In this document: positions 20,491-32,870 of the stretch, one piece after another | How the letters are laid out: the number at the start of each line of letters is the position of its first letter | Numbering within the stretch: position 1 is the first letter of the stretch | NCBI RefSeq assembly: GCF_030272615.1 | Contig: NC_081412.1 | Span: forward strand, 669,442,852-669,506,851 | Length of the DNA stretch: 64,000 nt | Direction: 5' to 3' | Source of the DNA: Cryptomeria japonica | Lineage: Eukaryota > Streptophyta > Pinopsida > Cupressales > Cupressaceae | Made by a program: the position numbers and the translations under genes | Notes under the pieces: model-generated | The model's input: only the letters and a program-made list of their open reading frames with translations | Databases searched by the model: none | Told to the model about the DNA's origin: nothing

Positions 20491-22750
20491 CAGAGGCACG
20501 TACTCCTTATGACAGATAGTGGACATTATGTAGTTTGACATTTTGTAGTCAGCCTGCGGGCCATACTTAGGACAGACAGTCCGATGTTGTACTCCAATAT
20601 TATTATGATATGTGATATGAGATGCATCGATATGATGGGATGCAATGTGTTATGATTTGTAGTTATTTTTTCATTTATGGATGATTTATGCACTTTTTAT
20701 GAACATGTATGGATGTATTTTTATGTATTTTTGATGCATTTATGAAATGAAATGGATAAAATGCTTGATGTAATATGTGATGGAATGCAAATGTACTAAC
20801 CAATGAATGCAGGATGTAGCATATGTGTTTGGATATCGGAGCACTAGACCGAACTGACTATCTGGACTGACGGAAGAAATTTTAGTAAGAAGAAATGAGA
20901 TAGAGGACAGTGAAAGATGACGAAAAACTTGCTTTCAGTAATGCACTTTGTAGGTGAGAACCTTTATTTTTATGTAGCAAAATGGATGCGTAGCATCATG
21001 GCATTGAAGGCCAGAGCTGAAATGCAACCCGATTTGTGAAAGACAGACACATCATAGACAAGCAACAATCACAATCAAAAAAAGAAAAGGATCATGAACC
21101 ATCCAGGTCACTCTAAATCACTTAGTGACATCATCGAGCAACATAGGAACATGATCGAAGCCAAAGATAAATCAAGAAAAAGATAAGATGCGCAAATTCA
21201 AACAAATCAAACAAACATCTTGATCTTCATTGTCAAAAGTTGAAAGTGCTGATAGGACAATCATGCTGTCTGGTTTCAGGAAATGAGGTACCCCGTCTAA
21301 GATAGGACACAGTCTGGTTTCGAGTATACCACACCCTGTATAAGACCCATGATAATAGGAACAAGGACAAATGATTTGGATACTGATATTCGATTGATAT
21401 GACAATTTTGATCAGTTTGAATGTCTGGTTTGATGGAAAAAGTTCAGCTACTTAAGCATGATTTCATTAAAGCACAATGCTGAATTGATTGCAAGTGTCG
21501 TTGGATGAATGCTCAGTGATCTGTCGATGCATAAAGGGAATACTTTATTGCAAAATGCGTGTTTTTGTGAGTTTTATAATTTTTTTGTGTTCATTTTTTT
21601 TCAGGACTTTATTTGATTTTTTTGACTTTTTTGAAGACATTTTTCAATTTTTAATGATTTTTTCAGGACATTTTTCAATTTTTTTGGATTATTTTAGGAC
21701 ATTTTTCAATTTTTATGATTTTTTAAGGACATTATTCAATTTTTATGATTTTTTCAGGACATTATTTAATTTTTTTGTTTTTATTTCAGGACATTTTTTG
21801 ATTTTTATAAGACTTTTTTCAAATTTTGCCCCCAGTGTCTAGCAAGGAAAGGAATATGATAGGTGAATAAATAGGCTTTTTGAAATGATGGTGGATAGAG
21901 GGAAAACAAAGGCCTTTTATTATGGAGACAATACAGATGCAATCTTCAAGGGCTATTGCGTGATGGGACAAAAGACTGGATATGACAATGTAAAGTAGTG
22001 ACATGGCATGAGGGACATGTCAAGAGGTTTTTGAAACCATGTTTAAATTTTGCATCCTTATGTCAGATCAAGATCAAGGAATGAAAAAGAGTGTATGGAT
22101 AGTGATAAGATATGGATAGGATAAGCAAGACCAAGAATGGATAAGGGAATATAGGATACACAATGGTGGCAGAAAGTTGCAATAAGCCAGGGAATATGGA
22201 TGAAAGGTTGTAATAAGCAAATGGATAAAGACCAAAAGTTATGATGGACTAAAAGCTGCAAAGAAGATGCGTGATGCTCATGAAGATCCTCAGCCTTGTC
22301 AAGATCAAAGATGGAAAGGGAAACTGGACATGAGGGACAATAGGATATGAAGGGTATTGACATGGTATGATAGGATAATGAAGGGCAATAGGATATGAAG
22401 GAAAAGATTTGCCCCCAAGTGTGGTGTGCAAGAAGCTCATGGATTACACATGACGCCTGTTTGCCAGGTTTTCATCACGGTACTTGCCCAAGGTGCCTGT
22501 TTGCCAGGTTTTCACCAGTGGACGAATTATTTTTCTTTACTTTTTTCTTTTCTCTTTTCTTTTTTCACTTTTTTTTTTTTGACTTTTTCAAGAGAAGATG
22601 GACACATGATAGGGGATGGAAGAAGGACTCAAGCGTCTTTTTGTTTGGATAGTAGCCTTGAAAAAAAAATGGACCATGACCTATAAAAGTATGCTCAAAG
22701 ACGTTGGTAGGATAAGGACATGGAAAAAGAGATGAAACTAAGGCAAGGAT
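20491..22750. other. Interval between the two convergent ORFs of A
   Basis: No gene seen. It contains an internal stretch with ATGGATGTATTTTTATG-like T-rich DNA, the GGACATT array (21585-21815), and near 22440-22520 a duplicated GCCTGTTTGCCAGGTTTTCA followed by pyrimidine runs. The matching segment of element B (37089-39559) is colinear. Confidence 0.5.
21585..21815. repeat. T-rich GGACATT tandem array, element A
   Basis: About eight degenerate 25-35-bp units of the form TTTTTCAGGACATTTTTCAA repeat head to tail. Element B has the same array at 38310-38610. It sits between the 3' ends of the convergent PMD and sense ORFs. Confidence 0.75.
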
Positions 22751-25575
22751 TTATGTAAAGGATTGGATCAAAGGGATGGAAGGATGGAAAATATGCATTG
22801 GATAATGGATAGGGTATTGGAAGAATTGTGCTTGAGTGGATAGAAATGTTGGCAAGATCATCATTGGTACACACCTCGAGGGATGATGGACTGATGGAGG
22901 ACAAATGGATTTTGGATATTGAGATTTTGATGGAGGAATAGCTTGGGATTTTTGGACATAAGGGCCCAAAATGGATGAAGGAGGTGATGGAGAAATAGAC
23001 TTGGAAGGTTTTGATGGAGGAATAGCAATTTTGGATGCCAAGTTGGATGTTTCTTTTTATGCTTCAAGGAGCTTCTTGGGGATCCACAAGGTTTTTGATT
23101 TTTCCTGCTTTTGTGGTTCCTTGGAGTGCATTACTTGCACAAGGGATTTAGTAAAAAAAATATATATTTTGACCTTGCTTTATTTTGCTCAGTGGGCGTT
23201 TGTGGCCTTTTGTATTTTTCTTTTTCTTTATAGATCATATTGCTCTTTGTTTTGACATGTCGATTATATTGGACATGTTGATCCTTGAATACATGTGGAT
23301 TGCTAGACTTATGATGCTTATACTTGGCATCCAAATTGCTTGGAGGAGGAAAGGAATGTTGGTGTGGATGGGAATGATATGGAGGCATGTGGGATGGATG
23401 GAAGGTTCTCCAAGATGTGTGCCTTTGCTGATGTTGCATAGGAGATGGAGGGATATAGGGACCTAGACTGGATGGAAGTGATGATGGGGAAGGTGGACAT
23501 TTGGATTTTGACTTTGAAGGGATACCAATGCCTTGAGTGTGAGCTCTGTAGCCATGACCATTAGAATACTCTTTGATATGAAGGGATGCTTGCTTATGGA
23601 GATCTACTCCTTTGCCTTTATGAATATCTTGATTTGTAGGATACTCTTTTCTTTGGCAAGAAGATGCGAGCCCATTTTGAGGTGGATATGATATGAGAGA
23701 AATAATGAGATCTTGAAGTGGATCAGATTGCACCAAAGTGGAAGAACCCATTATGCATGTCGAGGGTTCATGAAAATCTTGCACTGACATGTTAGAATCA
23801 TGAGAGGGATTAGGATCATGAGAGAGACTAGGATTGTGTAGTGGACATGGTTCAATGATAGGCTCTTCAAGAGATGGAATGGGAGAAATAATGGGATCAT
23901 CAAAAGAAATGTGATCTTGGAGTGTATATGGAGGATTAAGACAAGGAGATGGAGGAACAAAAGGATCTTGTGGAGGATTTAAAGGAATAATTTGATCTTG
24001 ACAAGGAGGAAGATCATTGGAATCCTCTTTAAAGGTGCTTTGCTCTTGACTTTCAATGGGATCATCATAAAGGATGGAAAGGATATCTTGATCTTTCTTA
24101 GGGAATGGAGTGTCAATGGGATTTGAAAGGACATTTTTCTCATGAAATGGAAGGGGATCATTTGGGATTTGATGGACTGGGATATCTTGATCTTTCTCGA
24201 GGAATGGAGTGTCAATAGGACTTTGGATAGGATGGACAAGAATAGGGGAATCATCATGAGTGTCTGGGAACATGGGGTCCTGGTCAACAATTGGATGGGA
24301 TGATAAGGTTTCAGGATGTTGATCTTGATTTTCTTTAGGACATGTTTCTTTATGCTCTAAATTATCCTCTTGACATGGGGTTGGACTTCATATATGCCTG
24401 GGGGATTCTGACAAGGAATCAATGCTTTGGCATGAAGGAAATGCACTTTGAACATTTGTGATGGATTCTAGCAAGGAATCAATGCTTGAACATGAGGAAG
24501 AGGGACTTCGAATGGGGTCCTCTAAAATAGGTAATGGCAATAAAGTGCATGGTGGCATTGGGTCTTGTATTTCTGAAACGTGACAAGGATGTGCATCATG
24601 AATTGGATTATCTTGGCAATCAATTATGGATAGCTCTTGGATAATTTCATCCTTGGGTGTATTGTTTGATGAGGACAATATGGAAGGTTCTTGTGAAACT
24701 TCTAAAGGTGTAGGGATAGATGCCACTGGTGTGTCAATTTGTTTGTGGGGGGATGAGGTGTTGCTAGACATAATTGTATTATCTTGATCTTCCTCAAAGA
24801 ACTCACTTGGTAGTTTCCTTAAGATCCTTGCAATAAAGCCACCTTTATTTCGAGGTTTTGACATAGTTGTATCTGGAATTTGAACTTGTTTTTGGTTTGA
24901 TGTCATGTTTTGATATTGGACTTGGTTCAATTGTTCCAACATGTTTGAAACTTTGCTTGGTGCATATTGCAAGTTTTGTTTTTGAATGTTTGGTGGCGGT
25001 TGTTGACATTGATATGTTTATTGAACTTGTTGATATTCCACCATTGGTTGAACTATTTGTGGACATTGTATAGTTGGTTGGACATATTGTTGAAATTGGA
25101 CCATTGATTGTGTTGGTTGCATATGTTGGACCATTGGTTGTGATGGTTGAAAATCTGATTGATAGTAAACACCTTGTTCTTGTTGTGAAGGCACATAATG
25201 TTGAAATTGATGTTGTCTCCTTTCTTGCAATTGTTTCATCATCTCTATTTGGGAGAGGAGAGCTGGTATGTCTGAGCATTCAAGAAGAGATCTTACATCA
25301 ATTTTCTCAATATTTGGATTTCGACCTTGAAATTTTTGAAATATTTTGGACGTTTGTGATCTATTCTTCTAAATGTTTTTCACTCTTTGTTCCAATATCT
25401 TATTTTCTTGAGCTAGCTTCTCCTCTAACTTTTGTATTTGGAGACTTGTTTCATCATAAAAAGTTTGATCGATATTGCCTTGTTGTTGGGTTGGATAGAA
25501 TTGTGAATGCATTGTCGGTTGATATGTCAAACTTTGTTGCATCATTGGTTCTTGGAACCTTGTTTCAATAGACAT
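22751..25575 (-). pseudogene. Sense ORF of element A, low-complexity, gag position
   Basis: About 940 codons run from ATG 25575 to a stop near 22751. The frame is continuous to about 23150 apart from stops, then shifted by one base. Residues about 35-70 form a coiled coil (LEEKLAQENKILEQRV). Next come a Gln-rich stretch with PMVQ repeats, a short conserved-looking block (GGFIARILRKLPSEFF), and a long Pro/Ser/Asp/Ile-rich disordered region with repeated DTPFPEKDQDI-like units. The C-terminus has IPPSKP repeats. No zinc knuckle, capsid, protease or RT motif is visible. It follows the PBS by a 2-kb leader, so by position it replaces gag. The colinear ORF in element B shows that it is a family gene. 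Function unknown. Confidence 0.65.
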
Positions 25576-27622
25576 GTCACTTATGCAAATGCAATATTTT
25601 TGGAATTTTTCAAGGATAATGTATGATATGCAACTAAATGCAAACTAAATAAATGAAAATGCAATCTATGGAAAGAATGCAACCTATGTTTTTGGTTGTT
25701 TTTCAAGATTTTGACAAACTTTTGAAATGCAAATCTAAAAAGAGACCCTTAGGAAATTGAAATGATGTCTAGACCTCAAAGGACAAAAGGACCAAGTGAC
25801 AAAATGAAAAAATGACAATGTCTCCCCTATATGCTTGGATACTAAGCTAGGTTTGACGAAATGATATTGATGACAAAAGGACAAAAGATTTGATAAGGTC
25901 TAGACTTCTTAACAATGACTTAGGGTTTATCAAAGATTTGGATTACTCAAGTATGACAAGACCTAGCTTTGACACTATATGCAAAGGGATAATTAATATG
26001 CAAGTGATCTTAATATGATATGATGATGACCTAAGCTTAATGAAGAGATTTAGGGTATGCAAATATAAATGTATGACAATGGTATGACTTTAATGCAAGT
26101 GGATGACTCTTATTGATATGCAAAGGAGTATGACTTAGGTGAAACCTAACCTTGGTACTTGACAATGACTTTGCAAAATGCAACCTAGGATGAACCTAAA
26201 TGTAAGTGACATGAATGTTGAGACAAGATTTTGAACAATGTTTGACAACCGTGTTGGAAGATGTGTTGAACTTTTGTTGGATGAATGTCTCTTATGTTTA
26301 ATCTTATGTTGGATCAATTTGCCTTGTTCTTGAAATGAGATGCAATTCAACTTTTGACAAGCAAAGAAGACAAGATATTTCAACTTAGACTCAAGACAAT
26401 CATGCTCATTCACACATTTCTTATGGTAGGCAAGGACATTAGGAACTTGAGAGGTAGACTCATTATGGGATTCAAGGAGAATACATAGATGCTTGACCCC
26501 ACGGGCTCCCCTCCATGGCACTCACTTCTTAGGGCAGCCAAGCATCAGTCCCCATGGAAATCTCCCCATGGTGAACTTAGTATCTCTTCCAAGTATCCAA
26601 ACTTGTCCTTCTCAAGAAACTAGAAGGGTTTTTGGCCTCTAAAAACAAGGTGTTTAGTAAGGATTTCTGTTAAGTGTTACTCCTTGATGTCACGCAAATG
26701 TGATTGAGACATTAAGCCCATCAAGATACCAAACAAATGTAGTTGCACAAGCACGATTTAGACCAAGAGGCCCTACTTAGATGTTGTTATGAGAAAGAGT
26801 TCAAGGGTCATCACTTCCCAAGTAACTGCAATTCCCACGTAACACTTCCTTCAAAGCTTTCGCTCATCGGGTATTTTTTTATAGTGAGTTAGAATGCCAA
26901 GGAATTCTAGCCGTACTCACTTTGGGTTGTTCCCTTCTCATGATTATCACTTGCTTGCAAAAGCAAAGTGGTCGGGAAGACAGGCCCTCTAAAGGAGACA
27001 CACAATCAACAACACAAGCATGGTATCGAAGATTTGGATTTCTGATCACCCTATGAAGGATGAGAGCATACTCTCCTACTCCAATGTCACACTTAACAAT
27101 CAAAGCAAACAAATGTTCATTCCCACCTATTTATAAATCACTAAGTGCCTAATTAAAAATCTCAAACACACAGTTTGGTTGTTTCTCCAAGGCAACCTGC
27201 AAAACCCAAGTTAGAGGTTTGATTTGTTGTCTTTGACCATCAATTTTGCATAGCACATGTTAGTAGTTTGATTTGTAGTCTTTTCCATGCGTATGCCAAG
27301 ATTCTGCACCAATAATTAGTACCAAAATCCAAAGCATAGAAAACAGAATGCAAAAACACCAAAAATTTCAAGTAAACATTGCATTTTTCACCTCTGTTCT
27401 GGACTTTACACAAGCACAGAACTCATGACATAGGTACAAGATGGCTGACACAAGCATAGAATGTCACCTACACAAGCGCAAGATGCAGGACACAGGTGCA
27501 AGATGCAAGACATAGGCGCAAAAGTGTCCAGAATACCCTGCACGACCCTGTTTTTGGGTTTTTGACCTGCAAAACAACTTGAAAGCACTCAAAACACCAT
27601 AAAGAGAATTAGAAGTTTAGTT
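25576..27622 (-). other. Leader of element A
   Basis: About 2 kb without a supported gene, between PBS and the sense ORF. Near its upstream end (27405-27530) is a tandem array of 18-20-bp units containing CACAAGCGCA, which read TGCGCTTGTG on the element's sense strand. The rest is AT-rich with runs of ATGACAA. Confidence 0.6.
27405..27530 (-). repeat. TGCGCYTGTGT tandem units in leader A
   Basis: About six 18-20-bp units on the sense (minus) strand, such as TGCGCTTGTGT and TGCACCTGTGT. The motif is shared with the intron of the opposite-strand PMD gene. Element B has a larger version at 44020-44180. Confidence 0.7.
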
Positions 27623-27640
27623 TTCACGTCGGGTTCACCA
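27623..27640 (-). other. Primer binding site of element A
   Basis: Minus-strand TGGTGAACCCGACGTGAA starts 5 bases inside the 5' LTR edge. It begins with the TGG expected to pair with a tRNA CCA end and is conserved in element B with one change. I cannot assign the tRNA. Confidence 0.7.
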
Positions 27641-27645
27641 ATTAA

Positions 27646-29216
27646 TGTAGCATAGGAAATAGGAAATCATCACAAGACAAGATAAACATAATAGCTCAAT
27701 CACAAATGCATTCATTGCAATGATCTAATCCTAAGCACACTCAATAGAGACATAAAAACAAAGCATTCAAAAGCAAAGATCATGCAAACCAGATGACGAT
27801 TTGGATGCTTCTCCCATGCGGCTCTATTGTTCTTCTTTCCTCTTCAAATGGATTTGTGGATCTCACCTACAAGTGCACACATACAATTGAAAGCAAGATG
27901 GATATTAGTTATTGGTCAAGAGTACTAGAAGCATAAATTTGATAGTTTGATTAGGGATTTGGGATCATTAGGGGAAAATCATCCAATTTATAGAAGAATT
28001 GGATAAATGACAAGATTAGCATGATGCAATTCAAATGGAAATTGCAAATCAATATGACAAATTATGACAAATTATGCACTTTCCATGCACAATTTGATTG
28101 ATTGATAATTCATGACAAATTATGACACATTCTACGTCAAAATTGATTGATTATCAATTATGACAATTTATGACAAATTGAAATGTCATTCCCATAGAAT
28201 TAGGAGATGAAATAGGAGGGAAAAGAAATTGGAAATTAAGAAAATTAAAATTGATGAAAATTAGGAATTAGAAATTGATGGAAAAATAGGAAAATAGGAA
28301 CTAGAAGAAATTAGGTAAATTAATTAACAATTTGTCATTTATTAATTAATTTACAAGAGGAGGAATAATTAGCCAATTAAATAAAGATTTAATTGTAATG
28401 AGAAGACTTAGGATTAATAAATAATTTAGTAATCCTAGAGGAAGAAATGACAAATTAGGTTAAATGATTAAATCATAAAACCCTAGAAGATGAATTAGAA
28501 GTGCAAAAATGACAATTAGGTTGTGATTGAAGATAATTAATGTCATGATTTTGAATTGATAAATGACCAATGCGACAAAATGATTTGATTGATAAATGCG
28601 CCAATTGATGAGGAACAATGACAAATTGATCCAAATTGACATAATTGAGACAGACAACGATCGATGACAAATTGGTCGCAAAATGACAAGATTGACAAAA
28701 GGACAAGAATCAATGACAAATAAATTGCAAAACGACAAGATTGAAAACGACCACGATCGATGACAAATTGATCGCCAAAATGACAAGATCGAACAGTGAC
28801 AACGATCGATGAGAAATCGATCGCATGATGACAAGACTGAAGGATTGATGATAAATCGACAAGATTGATAAGAGGACAACGATCGATGACAAATCGATCA
28901 CAAGATTGACAGGATTGATAAGAGGACAAAAACCTAATTAGGATTGACAATGTCCAAAATGATAACAAATTAGCACGCATATTGATGCGACAAGATAAAA
29001 TCGATCAAAATCATGATTGGATAGTGTTGTCGACAAGACCAAATTTGAGGACGAGATGATTGAAGAATGTAGAAGAATGACTCGATGCTTGCAAATGATA
29101 AAGACCAAGTGCGAATCATAGGAGAAATGTTAATGTGATGCAAAAACCTAAAATGAGGCAATGCGCAAATGTTAAAGTATGACTTCGCAAGCGTTGACCA
29201 TTTTTAGTTGTCTACA
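27646..29216 (-). repeat. 5' LTR of element A
   Basis: 1571 bp, ending TG/CA and matching 16233-17803. The minus-strand TATAAAT at about 27986-27992 is the likely promoter of the sense transcript. The GATCGAT array lies at about 28630-28930. Confidence 0.92.
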
Positions 29217-32200
29217 CAAAGGACTAGTAAGCATCAATGATAGTATGTGTGGCGTTGTTGAGATCCACTAATTTGGATTTGTTATGATGTCACCAGCCCA
29301 AGAATAGTCTACAATGATGTTTATATTGCCTTGTAATGTTGGATCAAGCCTTTAAAGGGTGATCAAAATCTAGTGGCCAATAGGTGTGTCCAAGGGTACC
29401 CATAATGGATGGGATATGAAACCATTGTCATTGTGAATTGAAACACTTGTGAATTTTTAATTTGTGAATTCTTATGTTATGGATTTGTTGATTATTGTTA
29501 TCCAGTGAATGACCTTTTGGCCATTTCCTTATATTAAGTTAATTTCTATATCTTCTTAAGAATATTTGTTTATTTTTCTTCTCCCTGGAAAAGTGAATGC
29601 AAAGAACCTATTGAAGATCTTATACTTAGTTCTCATAATCACAAGATGATTGTGCTTGATCAAGTATTAGAGTGTGACATATCTACACACCAAAAATACT
29701 ATAGGTAGACTAAAATTAAATAACAATTAACAAAATAGTGGAAGAATGTTAAATTTATAAAGAACTACTATCATGCTTACAAACTTACAATAATGTGTTG
29801 AAAGTTATTTTCTTTGTCTATCATGTCTCTCAACTATGTTCAATTTTTATTTGTTAGCTCTATTAGTTTATCTCAATTTATATATACTGGTGAGTATTCT
29901 AAAATGAGTACAAGGATCATGTGACAAACATGATCGCTTGCCAATTCTAGGGTTTTTACATATAATCAATCTATGCAGAATGAATTGGTCCCTAAGGAAC
30001 CCTTGAAAGGGATTTCTATCAATGGGTACAAAAAAGTGACGAAGTTTGCCCGACTATTGAACCATGACGTACTCTCCATTGTCTAGATCTTTTCCCCATG
30101 ATCACTATAATTAGTGGGAAGATATTGACAAGGTTATATGGATGATTTCATTAAAGGAGTTGCTGCATATCCTTCCTCAATTGTGTAAACTACTTTATGT
30201 AAAACTCCATTGGATTTATATCTTAAGACTGAAATCTAAACTTAATTATTATTATAATGACATCAAGCAAACAATAAGGTAAAGAAAAATCGAAGCCAAG
30301 AAAAATCTTAGACAAGAACCATTTAACCTATGATATGGGATGATTAATAGAAGGAATCCACTACACATTTCTTAATAGAATTTATAAGAGACATCTCAAA
30401 AAAAAATCTTCCAACAACTTAATCATGAATTAAAGCCATTTTTCTTTACCTTATTGTTTGCTTGATGTCATTATAATAATAATTAAGTTTAGATTTTAGT
30501 CTTAAGATATAAATCCAATGGAGTTTTACATAAAGTAGTTTACACAATTGAGGAAGGATATGCAACAACTCCTTTAATGAAAGCATCCATTAAAACTCAT
30601 AGTTGTTGTCACCTCATGAAACATTACCCCTGCACACCCCATAGAAGAATTTAGAAGCCATAAAAAAGTGCCATAGACTAAATATTAATGACTTTCCTAA
30701 GGGTACGAATTGCGACAATCACAATTTACCAGTGATACTGCCTACTCAAACAAGTTGGGTTTGGAAACCCCAGGTGTGGATATGTAATGGTAATAAAATG
30801 TCCTAAGAGAAGCTCTTACACCAGCAAGCACAAAACTTGGTATCACAACAGTGTTGGTGTGGCCTTGGGCCAATGGTGATTGACTGTTACAATTAGGAAA
30901 ATGATCTCAAACACAATTTATAGTGTTTATAACTCTAATGTCCCAATCTACTTGTATATATTTTCACAAAACATTGAACAACCCAACCATAGCTATTAAT
31001 AAGATTTCCCCATAAAATGTATAAAAAATGTATCATCATTGATAGGATAACTTACTTGCATTTAGTTAGAGACCTCAATGAGTGGAGTTTCATGCTGAAA
31101 AGAGTCCTTGCAATAAAGATATTGAAATCAACGAAACATTATGCATTCAAAAATCCATAAGGAAGATCTAATATTTATGAATGAAATTGTAAATCAATCT
31201 AAGTTACATGTTTGATATCTTACTCATATCATGGCTACATAAAATGTATATATGCACTCAACATACCTCTTTGCTTGTTTATTTGAGAATGTTTCTAGGA
31301 ATTAATAGGTTAATGATACATTGATCTACACATTAATAACTTGTACTTCCCTGATACTTTCATCCCTTGGTCAAGGCCGCATACCCCCTAACACTTGAAG
31401 ATTGTTTCCACCCTCTTGATTACTTGAAGTCCATGCTCAAGTCACACTCAATCACAATAGTTAGTAGAAAATAGTGACCACAACCAAGGAAGCCTAAATT
31501 TACTCATACTCAACATAATAAGAAATAACTAAATCATTTGGACCATTGTTCATAACATAAACTCTTTTCATATCATGGAAGGCCAAAATTACAAGGAAGG
31601 CTAAAATTACAAGGATCATGCTTCTTCAAAGGAGCCATTTTTCAGAGCCACCAAACTATCAACAAGAGTATCTAATTTATTTTGGTATGTGATAAAGAAG
31701 GGACTTTGGTCCCAAAACTATTGCTCCACATCCTAGAGTGAAATTCCACTCACAAGGAGAGGGTTGTCATCATGCAAGTGAAACGAGCTCATCAACAAAA
31801 AATGGAGGGTTAAAGGTAAAATCTATAAGAGTGGGTTATACCCAAACCTAACTGCACTCTTGACCCCAAATATTGTCCCTAGTTTAAGGAAGATTGGTTG
31901 CATAAAACCCCTATATAGCTGATATAGCTGGGTGAGCATAACACACATAAAATATATCTACTAAATCCTCACCTAAGAATAATTCCTTGTTCATATCAAT
32001 ATTCATGGATGCACAAGAAGGACCGACTTATTACTAAACTATTTATTTATGTTTTGAATAATGTGAGATTGGTGTATGGTCTTAGATCATTGCTTATTCA
32101 TTAGGCAACAGAGTCACAACGCATTGTGAAATAAAAAAATTGGAATAAAAGGTGGAGCTATGTATTTCAAAATTTGCACACAACTAAGATCATGAAATTT

Positions 32201-32865
32201 TGTAGCAAAACATACCTAGTAATCCATTCAATTGCATATGTTAATATATAAAGTGAGAGGATCATTACAATACTTGCATTGTTCTTAGAATGTTGTTACA
32301 TTCATTTGACCCAATCTTATAATCATGCCAACAAATGTGACATGGGAAAATGCTTGGTTACGACCAGTAAATCTTCTTGAATATACACCTAATGTCATGG
32401 AGATATTCTACAATAGAAGCTACTTACAATACTACTCTTCTTTGATTCCAAAGGTTTGTAATCTTTCAATAAATTGGATGTGGAGTCTATGGTTGCCCTA
32501 CAATTTCTTTGGTGTTTAGAGACCATAGCTGAACTAACCTCTTCCAAAATGGATTCCAAAATATTACTTAGTCAATGTTGGGCATGAAACCTAACCCATG
32601 GTACTGTAGTAGTGCCAAATCTAAGGGCAAGGGAGAATCTTAACCAAAAAGGTAATCTTAGATCAAATAATGGGTTCAACATTGAATTTTGCTAGTTGGG
32701 AGACCTTCTACATGCATGGCAGTAGTTGGGAGCAAAACTATATGTTTATTTTGGTGCCTAGGCTCAATTTAAAAAATATGCTTTTGGTTCCAAGCGAGGC
32801 CCGAGGCTTGGGAAGGAACTATAGGTTGGGAGTTGGGAGTGGAAGTGGACCTAGAACCAAAACCT
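29217..32865. other. Unassigned interval between elements A and B
   Basis: AT-rich DNA that formed the target of element A. Apart from the foldback at 30138-30590 I recognise no coding domain. Open frames at 32325-32519 and 32670-32888 are short and unlike known proteins. Confidence 0.5.
30138..30590. repeat. Foldback: 150-bp inverted arms
   Basis: Arm 30138-30290 (starting ATGGATGATTTCATTAAAGG) is repeated as its reverse complement at 30438-30590 with only a few mismatches. A spacer of about 147 bp separates the arms. The transcript of either strand would make a long stable hairpin. It could be a foldback/MITE-type element or an inverted duplication. I see no clear target duplication and no coding content. 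Confidence 0.85.
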
Positions 32866-32870
32866 ATAGG

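Larger units (their letters stand above)
16233..29216 (-). mobile_element. LTR retrotransposon A: pol-less, with antisense PMD gene
   Basis: Two direct 1571-bp LTRs (16233-17803 and 27646-29216) end in TG/CA and are flanked by a perfect 5-bp duplication CAAAG (16228-16232, 29217-29221). Orientation is minus: the minus-strand PBS-like TGGTGAACCCGACGTGAA lies next to the right LTR, the purine tract AAAGAGGGACAAAA lies next to the left LTR, and the LTR TATA box points leftward. The internal part (9.84 kb) carries one sense ORF (25575-22751) and one opposite-strand PMD gene (18167-20490). No protease, RT, RNase H or integrase is visible, so movement must have relied on another element. Element B is a second family member. 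Confidence 0.92.
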
